Source: Comamonadaceae bacterium 2FH
GTDB taxonomy: Bacteria; Pseudomonadota; Gammaproteobacteria; Burkholderiales; Burkholderiaceae_C
Length of the DNA stretch: 64,000 nucleotides
Assembly (NCBI GenBank): GCA_005503335.1
Contig: SCMQ01000001.1
Span: 248,001-312,000, forward strand
Direction of reading: 5' to 3'
Part shown: in pieces, positions 44,156-52,563 of the stretch
Numbering within the stretch: position 1 is the first letter of the stretch
How the letters are laid out: each line of letters begins with the position of its first letter
Notes under the pieces: model-generated
Seen by the model: the letters and a program-made list of their open reading frames with translations, nothing else
The model's database searches: none
What the model was told of the DNA's origin: nothing
Program-made: the position numbers and the translations under genes

Positions 44156-45283
44156 ATGGAAAAGCAGACGAGAAGAGCGGTTCTCGGCACGATGGGGGCC
44201 GCCCTGGCAGGGTGGGCCGCCACCGGCCGATGCGTGCCGGCAGGACCGGTGGACCTGCTGGGGCTGCCGGCACCCGCCACTGCGCGAGGTGCGCGGCGAC
44301 GGCTGCTGAGCGTGGTGTCGGTGGGAACGAGGCTGGTGGCAGTGGGCGACTTCGGCTTGATCCTCAGCTCCGACGACGGAGGTGCGCGTTGGGAGCAGCA
44401 GCCGTCACCCGTCGCAGTGATGCTCACGGCCGCATGGTTCAACGACACACTGCATGGCTGGGCAGTCGGCCATGACGGAATCATCCTGGCCACCGAAGAC
44501 GGCGGACGCCACTGGCAGCGCCAGCTGGACGGGCGGTCCATCAACCAGCAGATGCTGGAAGCCGCCAATGCGCAGCTCGAGAGGGCGCGGACCAAGCCGC
44601 CGGGCAAGGTGCCGCAGGAATTGCTCGACAACCTCGAAGACCGGGTCGCCGACGCGGAAGCGGCGGTACAGGCCGGCCCGTCCCGACCGCTGCTGGGCCT
44701 GCGCTTCGTCGACGCCCACACCGGTTTCGTTGTCGGATCGTACGGACAACTGCTGCACACCACGGATGCCGGCCGGACCTGGAAGTACATCGGCGACCGG
44801 CTCAACAATGACACCGGCCTTCACCTCAACCAGATCACGCTGGCACCATCGGGCGCGCTGTACATCGCGGCCGAGGGCGGGACGGTGTTCCGTTCGGACG
44901 ATCAGGGGCAGCACTGGACGCGCATCCGGGTGGGCTACAACGGGCAGCTGTACGGCTTCGTTGCGTTGAACGACGGCTTGCTGGCCTATGGCTTCAATGG
45001 CCACCTGTTCCGCTCCGACGCGCAAGGCCAGCGTTGGACCGCACTGCCTTCGCCCACTGGCAAGAGCCTCGTGCAGGGCATGCGATTGCCCGATGGCCGG
45101 GTGCTGCTGGCGTCGCAGTCGGGTGAATTGCTGCTCGGTGATGCCCGTGCCGAGACATTCCGACGCCAAGCGTCGGGCAACGCGGAACTCAGCGGCATGA
45201 CCGTGATGCCGGGATCCAACCACGTCGTCACCGTGGGCGCTCTCGGCGCCCGGGCCACGACCCTCAACCTCTCTCCGACATGA
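44156..45283 (+). CDS. YCF48/BNR-repeat beta-propeller protein with Tat signal
   Basis: A 375-residue protein. The N-terminus QTRRAVLGTMGAALAGWAA is a twin-arginine signal, so it is exported folded. Then WxxW-type propeller blades repeat: GVRWEQQP-, GRHWQRQL-, GRTWKYIG-, GQHWTRIR- and GQRWTALP-like motifs, each preceded by an Asp-box-like SDDGG/TDAG turn. It resembles the YCF48 family (photosystem assembly relatives), here without photosynthesis. The gene lies between DUF1329 and an RND exporter; its stop overlaps the next ATG, so it is likely a periplasmic partner of that exporter. Confidence 0.88.
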   Translation: MEKQTRRAVLGTMGAALAGWAATGRCVPAGPVDLLGLPAPATARGARRRLLSVVSVGTRLVAVGDFGLILSSDDGGARWEQQPSPVAVMLTAAWFNDTLHGWAVGHDGIILATEDGGRHWQRQLDGRSINQQMLEAANAQLERARTKPPGKVPQELLDNLEDRVADAEAAVQAGPSRPLLGLRFVDAHTGFVVGSYGQLLHTTDAGRTWKYIGDRLNNDTGLHLNQITLAPSGALYIAAEGGTVFRSDDQGQHWTRIRVGYNGQLYGFVALNDGLLAYGFNGHLFRSDAQGQRWTALPSPTGKSLVQGMRLPDGRVLLASQSGELLLGDARAETFRRQASGNAELSGMTVMPGSNHVVTVGALGARATTLNLSPT

Positions 45284-47703
45284 GTTCCAAGGCCCTGGGC
45301 ACCTCGTCTTCAACGCTGGTGTCACGCATAGAGACAGCCTTCGAGCAAGGCCTGTTCGCGCACCGCATCCTCTGGCTGGTGCTGCTTGCACTCGCGTCGG
45401 TGCTGCTCGCCTGGCAGGCTTTGCAGCTGCGCCCAGAGGCAAGCCAGCGCAAGCTGCTGCCTGTCCATCACCCGTTCATCGAGAACTACTTGAAGTTCGA
45501 GAACGAACTGCGCCCATTGGGCAACTCGGTGCGCATCGCGATCGAGAACACCCAGGGCGACATCTACGATCGGGCGTTCCTCGACACGGTGCGCAAGGTC
45601 ACCGACGAGGTGTTCTACATCCCCGGCGTGGACCGGGGCAACCTGCGTTCGCTGTGGACCCCGAACGCGCTCTGGGTCGAAGCCACCGAAGACGGCCTGC
45701 GCTCCGGCAAGGTGGTGCCGCCCGACTTTGCCCGTCTGTCCGACGGCATCGAGCAGGTCCGCAGCAACATCGTCAAAGCGGGCTTCATCGGCAGCATCGT
45801 CGCCAACGACCACCGCTCCACGGTGATCGTTGCGCCGCTGCTCGAGACCGACCCCGACACGGGCCAGCCCCTGGACTACGGCGCGTTCACGCAGAACCTC
45901 GAGGATCGCATCCGCGCGAAGTACCAGAACGAACACGTGCGTGTTCATATCGTCGGCTTCGCCAAGCTCGTGGGCGACCTGATCCACGGCAGCCGTGACA
46001 TCGCGCTGTTCTTCCTGCTGACCGTGGTGCTCACGGCGGCGCTGCTCCTGGTGTATTCACGCTGTTGGCGCAGCACCCTCGCCACCATCGGCTGTTGCCT
46101 GCTGGCGGTGGTGTGGCACCTGGGAATCATCCGCCTCCTGGGTTTTCGCCTCGATCCGTATTCCATCCTGGTGCCGTTCCTGACATTCGCCATCGGTGTG
46201 TCCCACGCGGTGCAGAACATCAACACCTTCGCAGGAGCGGTACGGGAAGGCAAGAGCAGGACCGACGCAGCCCGCGCGACCTTTCTGCTGCTGTTCGTGC
46301 CCGGCACGGTGGCACTGCTGTGTGACGTCGTCGGCTTTTCCACGCTGCTGGTGATCGACATCGGCGTCATCCGCGAACTGGCGCTGAGCGCGAGCGTCGG
46401 CATCGCGGTGATCATCTTCACGAAGATGTTCCTGCTGCCGATCCTCATGTCCTATGCCGGCATGTCCGAGGCAGGCCGCATCCTGGCCGAGCGGCGGCAC
46501 CACGGGCGGCACAGGCTGGCGCGCGTCATCGCATCACTTGCCGACCGGCGCTGGGCCGTGATTGCGCTGGTGGCCAGCGCGCTGCTTGCCGCCTGGGGCG
46601 TGCTGACCAGCCGGCATCTTCAGATCGGAGACATCGATCCAGGAGCGCCCGAGCTGCGCACCACTTCCATCTACAACCGCGACACGGCGTTCTTCGGTGA
46701 GCACTACTCGACCAGCAGCGATGTGTTCGTGGTGATCGTCAAGACGCCACCGGACAAGTGCGGCGCCTATCCCACCGCATCGTTGGTCTCGCGCCTGCAG
46801 TGGGCACTGGAAGAAACGCCCGGGGTGGAGAGCACGCTGTCCCTTTTCGACTGGATGAGGCAGATCGTCGCCGCCAATTACGGCGGAACGGTCCAGTGGG
46901 CCTCGATCACGCGGAACCATTACGTGTCCAATGCGGCCCATAAGGCGATCCCGCAGTCCTTCTACAACAACGATTGTTCGATGCTGCCCGTGATCGCGTA
47001 TCTGGCAGACCACAAGGCCGCCACGCTGGAACGGGTGGTCGACACCGTCCAGGCCTATCAGACGAGCAATCCGAATCCGGAGGTGGAGATTCTGCTTGGC
47101 GCCGGCAACGCCGGCATCGAAGCAGCAACGAATTCGGTGGTGCATGCGGCCTGGCTGCCGATGCTCGCGCTCGTGTACGCCATCGTCGCCTGCCTGCTGC
47201 TGCTGGAGTTTCGCTCGCTGAAGGCGATGATCTGCATGCTTGTACCGCTGATCATCACGTCCACTCTGTGCGAAGCCGTCATGGTGAAGCTGGGGCTCGG
47301 GGTCAAGGTCGCAACGCTGCCCGTCATGGTGAAGCTGGGGCTCGGGGTCAAGGTCGCAACGCTGCCCGTCATCGCGCTGGGCGTCGGCATCGGCGTGGAC
47401 TACGGGATCTATCTCTACAACCGGCTGGAGACCTACCTGGAGCAGGGCCTGCCTTTGCGGGAGGCTTACTTCGAGACCATGAAGACCACCGGCCTGGCGG
47501 TCGCGTTCACCGGCATCACGCTTGCCGCCGGGGTGTTGACTTGGGCCTTCTCCGAGATCAAATTCCAGAGCGACATGGGGATACTGCTGACGTTCATGTT
47601 TCTTTGGAACATGGTCGGCGCCGTGGCGCTGATCCCGGCGATTGCAGCGATCCTGAACGTCGGCGGCCGCCGCACCTCCCAGGACACACTTGAAGTGAGC
47701 TGA
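45280..47703 (+). CDS. MMPL/RND exporter with 45-bp tandem duplication
   Basis: An 807-residue RND-superfamily (MMPL-type) protein with two six-helix halves separated by periplasmic loops. Helices near 35-52, 240-400 and 640-790; the second half contains IALGVGIGVDYGIYLYNRL, a family motif. At residues 668-697 the string MVKLGLGVKVATLPV occurs twice back to back, encoded by identical 45-bp units (47281-47325 and 47326-47370). The duplication is in frame and keeps the reading open, adding 15 residues just before a core helix. It may be recent. The gene completes the DUF1302-DUF1329-YCF48-RND set. Confidence 0.92.
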   Translation: MSSKALGTSSSTLVSRIETAFEQGLFAHRILWLVLLALASVLLAWQALQLRPEASQRKLLPVHHPFIENYLKFENELRPLGNSVRIAIENTQGDIYDRAFLDTVRKVTDEVFYIPGVDRGNLRSLWTPNALWVEATEDGLRSGKVVPPDFARLSDGIEQVRSNIVKAGFIGSIVANDHRSTVIVAPLLETDPDTGQPLDYGAFTQNLEDRIRAKYQNEHVRVHIVGFAKLVGDLIHGSRDIALFFLLTVVLTAALLLVYSRCWRSTLATIGCCLLAVVWHLGIIRLLGFRLDPYSILVPFLTFAIGVSHAVQNINTFAGAVREGKSRTDAARATFLLLFVPGTVALLCDVVGFSTLLVIDIGVIRELALSASVGIAVIIFTKMFLLPILMSYAGMSEAGRILAERRHHGRHRLARVIASLADRRWAVIALVASALLAAWGVLTSRHLQIGDIDPGAPELRTTSIYNRDTAFFGEHYSTSSDVFVVIVKTPPDKCGAYPTASLVSRLQWALEETPGVESTLSLFDWMRQIVAANYGGTVQWASITRNHYVSNAAHKAIPQSFYNNDCSMLPVIAYLADHKAATLERVVDTVQAYQTSNPNPEVEILLGAGNAGIEAATNSVVHAAWLPMLALVYAIVACLLLLEFRSLKAMICMLVPLIITSTLCEAVMVKLGLGVKVATLPVMVKLGLGVKVATLPVIALGVGIGVDYGIYLYNRLETYLEQGLPLREAYFETMKTTGLAVAFTGITLAAGVLTWAFSEIKFQSDMGILLTFMFLWNMVGAVALIPAIAAILNVGGRRTSQDTLEVS
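47281..47370 (+). repeat. Perfect 45-bp tandem duplication
   Basis: Two identical 45-bp units beginning ATGGTGAAGCTGGGGCTCGG, inside the RND exporter gene. The identity at all positions, including third codon positions, indicates a recent duplication or a sequencing/assembly effect. Confidence 0.95.
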
Positions 47704-47720
47704 CGCCCCTGCCACTGCGA

Positions 47721-47760
47721 CCAGTTCGCGCAAGACCCGTGGCACGGCGCGCTGCAAGCT
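47721..47760 (+). promoter_or_regulatory. Shared-motif promoter 5 (SDR/esterase operon)
   Basis: CCAGTTCGCGCAAGAC at 47721-47736, a perfect match to the consensus; 18-bp gap; CAAGCT at 47755-47760, a poor -10. ATG 47790 is 29 bp further on. Confidence 0.62.
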
Positions 47761-47789
47761 ACACGATCCCGAGCAACGGAAGACAGGTA

Positions 47790-48611
47790 ATGACGACTCT
47801 GCGCGACAAGACTCTTTTCATCACGGGCGCGAGCCGCGGCATCGGCAAGGCCATTGCGCTGCGGGCTGCGCGCGATGGCGCACGAATCATCGTGGCAGCC
47901 AAGACTGCCGAGCCTGATCCGCGCCTTCCCGGCACCATCCACACTGCGGCATCCGAGATCGAGGCGGCCGGCGGTGTGGCGCTCCCTTTGGTCGTCGACG
48001 TGCGCGACGACGCGAGGGTACATGACGCGGTGGCGCGTGCGGTCGAACGGTTCGGCGGCATCGACATACTCGTGAACAATGCCAGCGCGATCCATCCCCA
48101 CGGCATCCTCGACACGCCGGCCAAGCGCTATGACCTGATGATGGACATCAACGTGCGCGGAAGCTTCCTGTGTGCCCAGGCCTGTTTGCCGCATCTGCTC
48201 AACGCAGCCAATCCGCATGTTTTGACGCTGTCCCCGCCGATCGACATGAACCCGCGCTGGTTCAGCAAGCATGCGGCGTACACGACGTCCAAGTACGCCA
48301 TGAGCCTGATCGCACTTGGAATCGCCGAGGAATTTCGGGCAAAGCGCGTCGCTTCGAACTCGCTGTGGCCGCGCACCTTGATCGCAACGTCGGCGCTGAA
48401 GCTGGCCGCACCGGGACTGGCAGAGAAGGCCCGCACGCCCGACATCATGGCCGACGCCGCGCATTGGATTCTCACGCAGGACAGCCGGGAGGTCACTGGC
48501 AGATCGTTCCTCGATGAGGAGGTGCTGCGTGCTGCGGGCGTCGTGGACTTCGACCGCTACCAGTTCACCCCGGGCGCCGAGCTGGAGCTGGATTACTTCG
48601 TCGAGCGCTGA
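47790..48611 (+). CDS. Short-chain dehydrogenase (HSDL2-like)
   Basis: A 273-residue SDR. TGASRGIGKAIALRAA near residue 12, NNASAIHPHGILDTP near 92, LTLSPPIDMNP near 145 (catalytic Ser) and AAYTTSKYAMS near 160 (Tyr and Lys). The LSPP segment and C-terminal RSFLDEEVLRAAG resemble hydroxysteroid-dehydrogenase-like protein 2, without its SCP2 domain. Probably a 3-hydroxyacyl-CoA or secondary-alcohol oxidoreductase for bulky acyl groups. The longer open frame from 47739 overlaps the promoter; ATG 47790 is chosen. An esterase follows after 7 bp. Confidence 0.9.
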   Translation: MTTLRDKTLFITGASRGIGKAIALRAARDGARIIVAAKTAEPDPRLPGTIHTAASEIEAAGGVALPLVVDVRDDARVHDAVARAVERFGGIDILVNNASAIHPHGILDTPAKRYDLMMDINVRGSFLCAQACLPHLLNAANPHVLTLSPPIDMNPRWFSKHAAYTTSKYAMSLIALGIAEEFRAKRVASNSLWPRTLIATSALKLAAPGLAEKARTPDIMADAAHWILTQDSREVTGRSFLDEEVLRAAGVVDFDRYQFTPGAELELDYFVER

Positions 48612-48618
48612 GCGCGCG

Positions 48619-50406
48619 ATGAACTCGGTTTTCGATGCCGCCTCCAGGCGCCGCGTGACCGGTGGCGAGGTCATCGGCACGCGCGAGCCGGGTGACATCC
48701 ACGCTTGGCGCGGTATTCCCTATGCCAGGGCGCCCATCGGAGACTTGCGCTGGCGTGCGCCGCGTCCTGCCATGCCGTGGAGCGGTGTGTTCGAGGCCCG
48801 CACCCATGGGTCGATGGCACCCCAATATGCCGATCTGCTCGCTGGTGCGTCGGCGCGGGAACGAGGCCGGATCGTGGGTGACGAGAACTGCCTCACTCTC
48901 AACATCTTCGCGCCTGCGTCCGAGTCTCGCGCCGTGCCGGCTGCCGGCCAGCGCCGCCCGGTCATGGTGTGGATCCACGGTGGCGGCAACAGCGTGGGCA
49001 CGTCGGCCACCTACGATGCGGCGCGCAGCTACGCGAGCCACGATGGCCTGATCGTGGTCACAGTCAACTACCGGCTCGGCGTGCTGGGTTGGTTCACCCA
49101 CCCGGCCTTGCTCGAGGCCGACGATGCTACATCCGAGGAACGCTCGGGCAACTTCGGCACCCTCGACCTGATTGCCGCATTGCGCTGGGTGCGAGACAAC
49201 ATCGCTGCCTTTGGCGGTGAGCCCGACTGCGTGACGATCTTCGGAGAATCCGCTGGCGGGCAGAATGTGTTGACCCTGTTGGCGAGCCCGTTGGCTCAAG
49301 GGCTGTTCCATCGTGCGATTGCGCAGTCACCGGTGACCGGGACCTTCAGCGTCGAGGAGGCGGTGAATTGGCGCGACGACCCGCAACCCGGCCACCGCGA
49401 CAGTGCCCTCGAAGTCACGGCGCGGCTGTGCGTCGCAGAGGGCCTGGCCAGCGACCGCGAAGCGGCGAAGAAGAATCTCGCGACTCTGCCCGCTGCAGAA
49501 GTAGCGGCCTTTCTGCGCTCGCTCAGTCCGGCCCGGCTGCTGAGCGGCTTCACCCCCGGTAGTGTGGGTCTCTACTGGGCACCGCGCCCAGTGCGTGACG
49601 GCGTGGTACTGCCGCGCAAGCCGCTGACCGAGGTCTTCGCCTGCGGCCACTGGAACCGCGTGCCGGTCATCCTGGGCAGCAACCGCGATGAGTACAAAGC
49701 TTTCATAGCCGACAAGCCTGAGCACTCGCGCATGCTGCTCGGCAAGCTGCCGATGCTGCGGGACCGGCGCGCCTACCTTGTCGAGGCGCAGTACATGTCG
49801 AATGCGTGGAGAGCGCTGCATGTCGACGCCCCGGCCGACGCGATGCTGGCAGGCGGACACGCCGACGTATGGACCTACCGCTTCGACTGGGACGAGGCCC
49901 CCGCCATCCCCCTGGTCCGTCCTGACCTGCTGCTCGGCGCTGCGCACGGCATGGAGATGGCCTTCGTCTTCCGCGACACGGTGGGCGAGCTCGACGTCTT
50001 CGGCGTCAATACGCCATTCAACCGGTCCGGCCGAGCCGCGTTGGCCCAGGCAATGGGAGATGCCTGGACATCCTTCGCACGCGACGGCGTACCGACGCTA
50101 CCAACTCACGAGTGGTTGCGTCGCAGTCTCGAGGCAGAACAATCCGACTGCCTGCTTTTCGACACCGCGCGCGATGGCGGCATCCGCATGATGCGCATAC
50201 GCACGGACATGGCAGCCGTCAAGCAGGCGCTCAAGAGCGACGCAGCGGCCGAGCCCGCTACGCTGCGATGCCGCATCTACGCTCGCCTTTTCATATTGAG
50301 TCCGCTGTTCGCAGGCCACGGCGATGCATCCGAGTACGAGCGATGGTGTCGCGAGTTCGGATGTACCGTCCCGGCCGTTGAATTCCGACCACGGGTCGAA
50401 ATCTGA
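48619..50406 (+). CDS. Type B carboxylesterase
   Basis: A 595-residue carboxylesterase/lipase of the alpha/beta-hydrolase type B family. RGIPYARAPIGDLRW near 30, DENCLTLNIF near 90, the oxyanion motif WIHGGGN near 115, nucleophile Ser211 in FGESAGG, acid Glu in GSNRDEY near 355, and His in GAAHGMEMAFV near 445. No signal peptide, so it is cytoplasmic. It could release an alcohol and an acid from an ester substrate, feeding the dehydrogenases and CoA ligases of this region. Confidence 0.93.
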   Translation: MNSVFDAASRRRVTGGEVIGTREPGDIHAWRGIPYARAPIGDLRWRAPRPAMPWSGVFEARTHGSMAPQYADLLAGASARERGRIVGDENCLTLNIFAPASESRAVPAAGQRRPVMVWIHGGGNSVGTSATYDAARSYASHDGLIVVTVNYRLGVLGWFTHPALLEADDATSEERSGNFGTLDLIAALRWVRDNIAAFGGEPDCVTIFGESAGGQNVLTLLASPLAQGLFHRAIAQSPVTGTFSVEEAVNWRDDPQPGHRDSALEVTARLCVAEGLASDREAAKKNLATLPAAEVAAFLRSLSPARLLSGFTPGSVGLYWAPRPVRDGVVLPRKPLTEVFACGHWNRVPVILGSNRDEYKAFIADKPEHSRMLLGKLPMLRDRRAYLVEAQYMSNAWRALHVDAPADAMLAGGHADVWTYRFDWDEAPAIPLVRPDLLLGAAHGMEMAFVFRDTVGELDVFGVNTPFNRSGRAALAQAMGDAWTSFARDGVPTLPTHEWLRRSLEAEQSDCLLFDTARDGGIRMMRIRTDMAAVKQALKSDAAAEPATLRCRIYARLFILSPLFAGHGDASEYERWCREFGCTVPAVEFRPRVEI

Positions 50407-50432
50407 TCAAGCGCTGGCAGGCTGCTCATCAG

Positions 50433-50472
50433 CCACTTTCCGCAAGACCACCGGGCCTCTCGTCTGGGACCT
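50433..50472 (+). promoter_or_regulatory. Shared-motif promoter 6 (in front of the AtuA remnant)
   Basis: CCACTTTCCGCAAGAC at 50433-50448, a perfect consensus match; 18-bp gap; GGACCT at 50467-50472, a poor -10. It now precedes a truncated AtuA start and the CoA ligase at 50890. Confidence 0.58.
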
Positions 50473-50505
50473 TTACACCTTGTTCTGACGAATGGAATCC
50501 GCGAT

Positions 50506-50637
50506 GAACGACATGAAACCGACGGCACGCGTGGTGCGCATCGGCGGGGCCTCGGGCTTCTGGGGCGACAGCATGGTTGGCGCACCCCAGCTCGTGAATT
50601 CGGGCCTCCTCGACTACCTGGTGTTCGACTACCTGTG
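50506..50637 (+). pseudogene. Truncated atuA start (about 44 codons)
   Basis: Reads [20 protein letters not shown] followed by [14 protein letters not shown], nearly the same as the opening of the intact AtuA homologue at 57884. Similarity stops at VFDYL; the remaining frame to 50839 shows nothing of the family. At least 550 residues are missing. Confidence 0.88.
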
Positions 50638-50889
50638 CGCCAGCCCTCACGGCTCGGGCTTCAGCCCTTCTCGTGATTGTCAGGATTCGCGCATCGCAGC
50701 TCGAATGTCCGGATCGTTCCGGTCGGCTGGTCTCAACACCCCGCCCGCGCCTACCCCCCGTCAACGCTTCATCCATACCCTCGGGTACGTGTACGCAAGT
50801 CCAGCGGACACCGTAGCCGGCCAAGCCATCGACCTCTGACCTATTCATTCACAACACCTTGCCGGTTTTGACCGGCGCACGGAGACGAC
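50638..50889. other. Non-coding stretch with a small hairpin before the ligase
   Basis: The 250 bp after the truncated atuA show no family. GCCGGT (50861-50866) and ACCGGC (50871-50876) form a 6-bp hairpin with a TTTG loop, 14 bp before the ligase ATG. It could influence translation or be chance. Confidence 0.35.
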
Positions 50890-52476
50890 ATGATGCAACC
50901 CAAATCCCCAGCGCTGAGCGACGGGTTCGGAGGCATGCCCGCCCCCCAACCCAGGATCGGCATGGGCCAGTGGTTCACCGAGCGCGCGCGGCGCGACGGT
51001 GGCCGCCTGGCCCTCACTTTTGAGGGCCAGACCTGGACCTACGCCGAGATGCTCGAACGCATCGACCACATGGCCGGCGCGCTTCAGGCCGGTGGCGTGG
51101 AGCTTGGCATCCGCGTGGGCTACCTCGGCTTCAACCACCCGATGTTCTTTGTCACGCTGTTCGCGTGCTCCAAGATCGGCGCCATCTTCGTGCCGCTGAA
51201 CTTCCGCCTGGCCGGGCCGGAGTTCGAATACATCATCAACGACGCCGGCGTGCACACCTTGCTGGTGGATGCCGACCACATCCCCGTCATCGACGGCGTG
51301 CGTGGCTCGCTCAAGTGCAGCCGCTACCTGTGCGCCCACGGCACGCCCGCCGACGCCACCCGCTGGCCCGACGCCGCGCTGGCCATGGACGCGGCCGTAC
51401 CCCTGGGCGAGGCGCGCCAGCCTTGCCAGGACGAGGTGGCGGTCATCATGTACACCTCGGGCACCACCGGCCGGCCCAAGGGGGCCATGCTCACCGTGGG
51501 CAACTTCTGGTGGAGCCACGTCAACGAGCTGGTCATGCTCGACATCCGCGCCGACGACGTGCTGCTGACCTTCGCGCCCATCTTCCACATCGGCGCGCTC
51601 AACGTGCTGACACTGAGCAGCTTCCTCAAGGGTGCGCACATCGTCTTGCACCGCAACTTCGATCCGGCCCTGGCCCTGCGCGACATCGCGCGCTACCGGG
51701 TTACCACCATCTTCGCGGTGCCGGCCATGCTGCTGTTCATCAGCCAACACCCCGATTTCGCCCAGTCCGATATCTCGTCGGTGCGGTCGGTGATGTGCGG
51801 CGGCGCGCCTTGCCCTGAGCCGCTGCTGCACGCGCTGCACCAGCGCGGCATCCTGGTACAGCAGGGCTACGGCCTGACCGAGACCTCCGCCATGGCCACC
51901 GCGCTGTCGGCGCAATGGGCTGTGGCCAGGATTGGTTCGGTGGGAGTATCGCCGCTGCTCACCGAGGTCCGCATCGTCGCCAGCGATGGACGCGTGGTCA
52001 CCCAGCCGCACGAGCGTGGCGAGGTCTGCGTGCGCGGCATGAACGTCACCCGCGGCTACTGGAACCAGCCAGAGGCCACCCGCAACGCCATCAGCGACGA
52101 CCATTGGTTCCGCACCGGTGACGTGGGCTACTTCGACGAACACGGCTTCTATTACATCTGCGACCGGGTGAAGGACATGGTCATCACCGGTGGCGAGAAC
52201 GTCTATCCGGCCGAGGTCGAGAGCGTGCTCCACGCCCACCCTTCGGTGGCCGAGGTCGCCGTCATCGGCGCCCCCGACCCGCAATGGGGAGAAGCCGTGG
52301 TGGCGGTCGTCGCCCTCAGGCCCGGCACCAGCCTCGCCCTCGACGAAATGCGCGAGTTCGCCAGCGAACGCCTGGCCCGCTACAAAGTGCCCAAGCAATT
52401 GCGCATCGTCGACGCCCTGCCGCGCAACCCCACCGGCAAAATCCTCAAGTACAAGCTGCGCGAAGCGGCGAACTGA
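50890..52476 (+). CDS. Acyl-CoA synthetase (AMP-forming), second
   Basis: A 528-residue ANL ligase. P-loop MYTSGTTGRPKGAMLT near 185, YGLTETSAMA near 320, the hinge YICDRVKDMVITGGENVYPAEVE near 420, and the catalytic Lys in NPTGKILK near 517. Closer to medium/long-chain fatty-acid CoA ligases than the first one (37778). GGAGACG lies just before ATG 50890. Its nearest upstream promoter element is that of the truncated atuA. It is followed by convergent terminators. Confidence 0.93.
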   Translation: MMQPKSPALSDGFGGMPAPQPRIGMGQWFTERARRDGGRLALTFEGQTWTYAEMLERIDHMAGALQAGGVELGIRVGYLGFNHPMFFVTLFACSKIGAIFVPLNFRLAGPEFEYIINDAGVHTLLVDADHIPVIDGVRGSLKCSRYLCAHGTPADATRWPDAALAMDAAVPLGEARQPCQDEVAVIMYTSGTTGRPKGAMLTVGNFWWSHVNELVMLDIRADDVLLTFAPIFHIGALNVLTLSSFLKGAHIVLHRNFDPALALRDIARYRVTTIFAVPAMLLFISQHPDFAQSDISSVRSVMCGGAPCPEPLLHALHQRGILVQQGYGLTETSAMATALSAQWAVARIGSVGVSPLLTEVRIVASDGRVVTQPHERGEVCVRGMNVTRGYWNQPEATRNAISDDHWFRTGDVGYFDEHGFYYICDRVKDMVITGGENVYPAEVESVLHAHPSVAEVAVIGAPDPQWGEAVVAVVALRPGTSLALDEMREFASERLARYKVPKQLRIVDALPRNPTGKILKYKLREAAN

Positions 52477-52493
52477 GCGTAAGCTTTCCCAAC

Positions 52494-52520
52494 AAGAAGC
52501 CTGGGCATGTCCGGGCTTTT
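52494..52520 (+). terminator. Terminator after the second CoA ligase
   Basis: AGCCTGG (52498-52504) and CCGGGCT (52511-52517) pair with one G-T wobble around GCATGT, followed by TTT and preceded by AAGA. A reasonable intrinsic terminator. Confidence 0.7.
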
Positions 52521-52533
52521 GCGTTTCAGGAAA

Positions 52534-52554
52534 CCCGGCGCGGCCTGCGCCGGG
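52534..52554 (-). terminator. Terminator of the thiolase operon
   Basis: CCCGGCGC (52534-52541) and GCGCCGGG (52547-52554) form a perfect 8-bp stem; on the minus strand it is followed by TTTCC. It sits 9 bp past the thiolase stop. Confidence 0.7.
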
Positions 52555-52563
52555 CCAGGGCGA

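Noticed and set aside
50506-50841. A 112-codon gene starting like AtuA
   Set aside because: Similarity ends after 44 codons; the remainder has no family features, so it is treated as a remnant.
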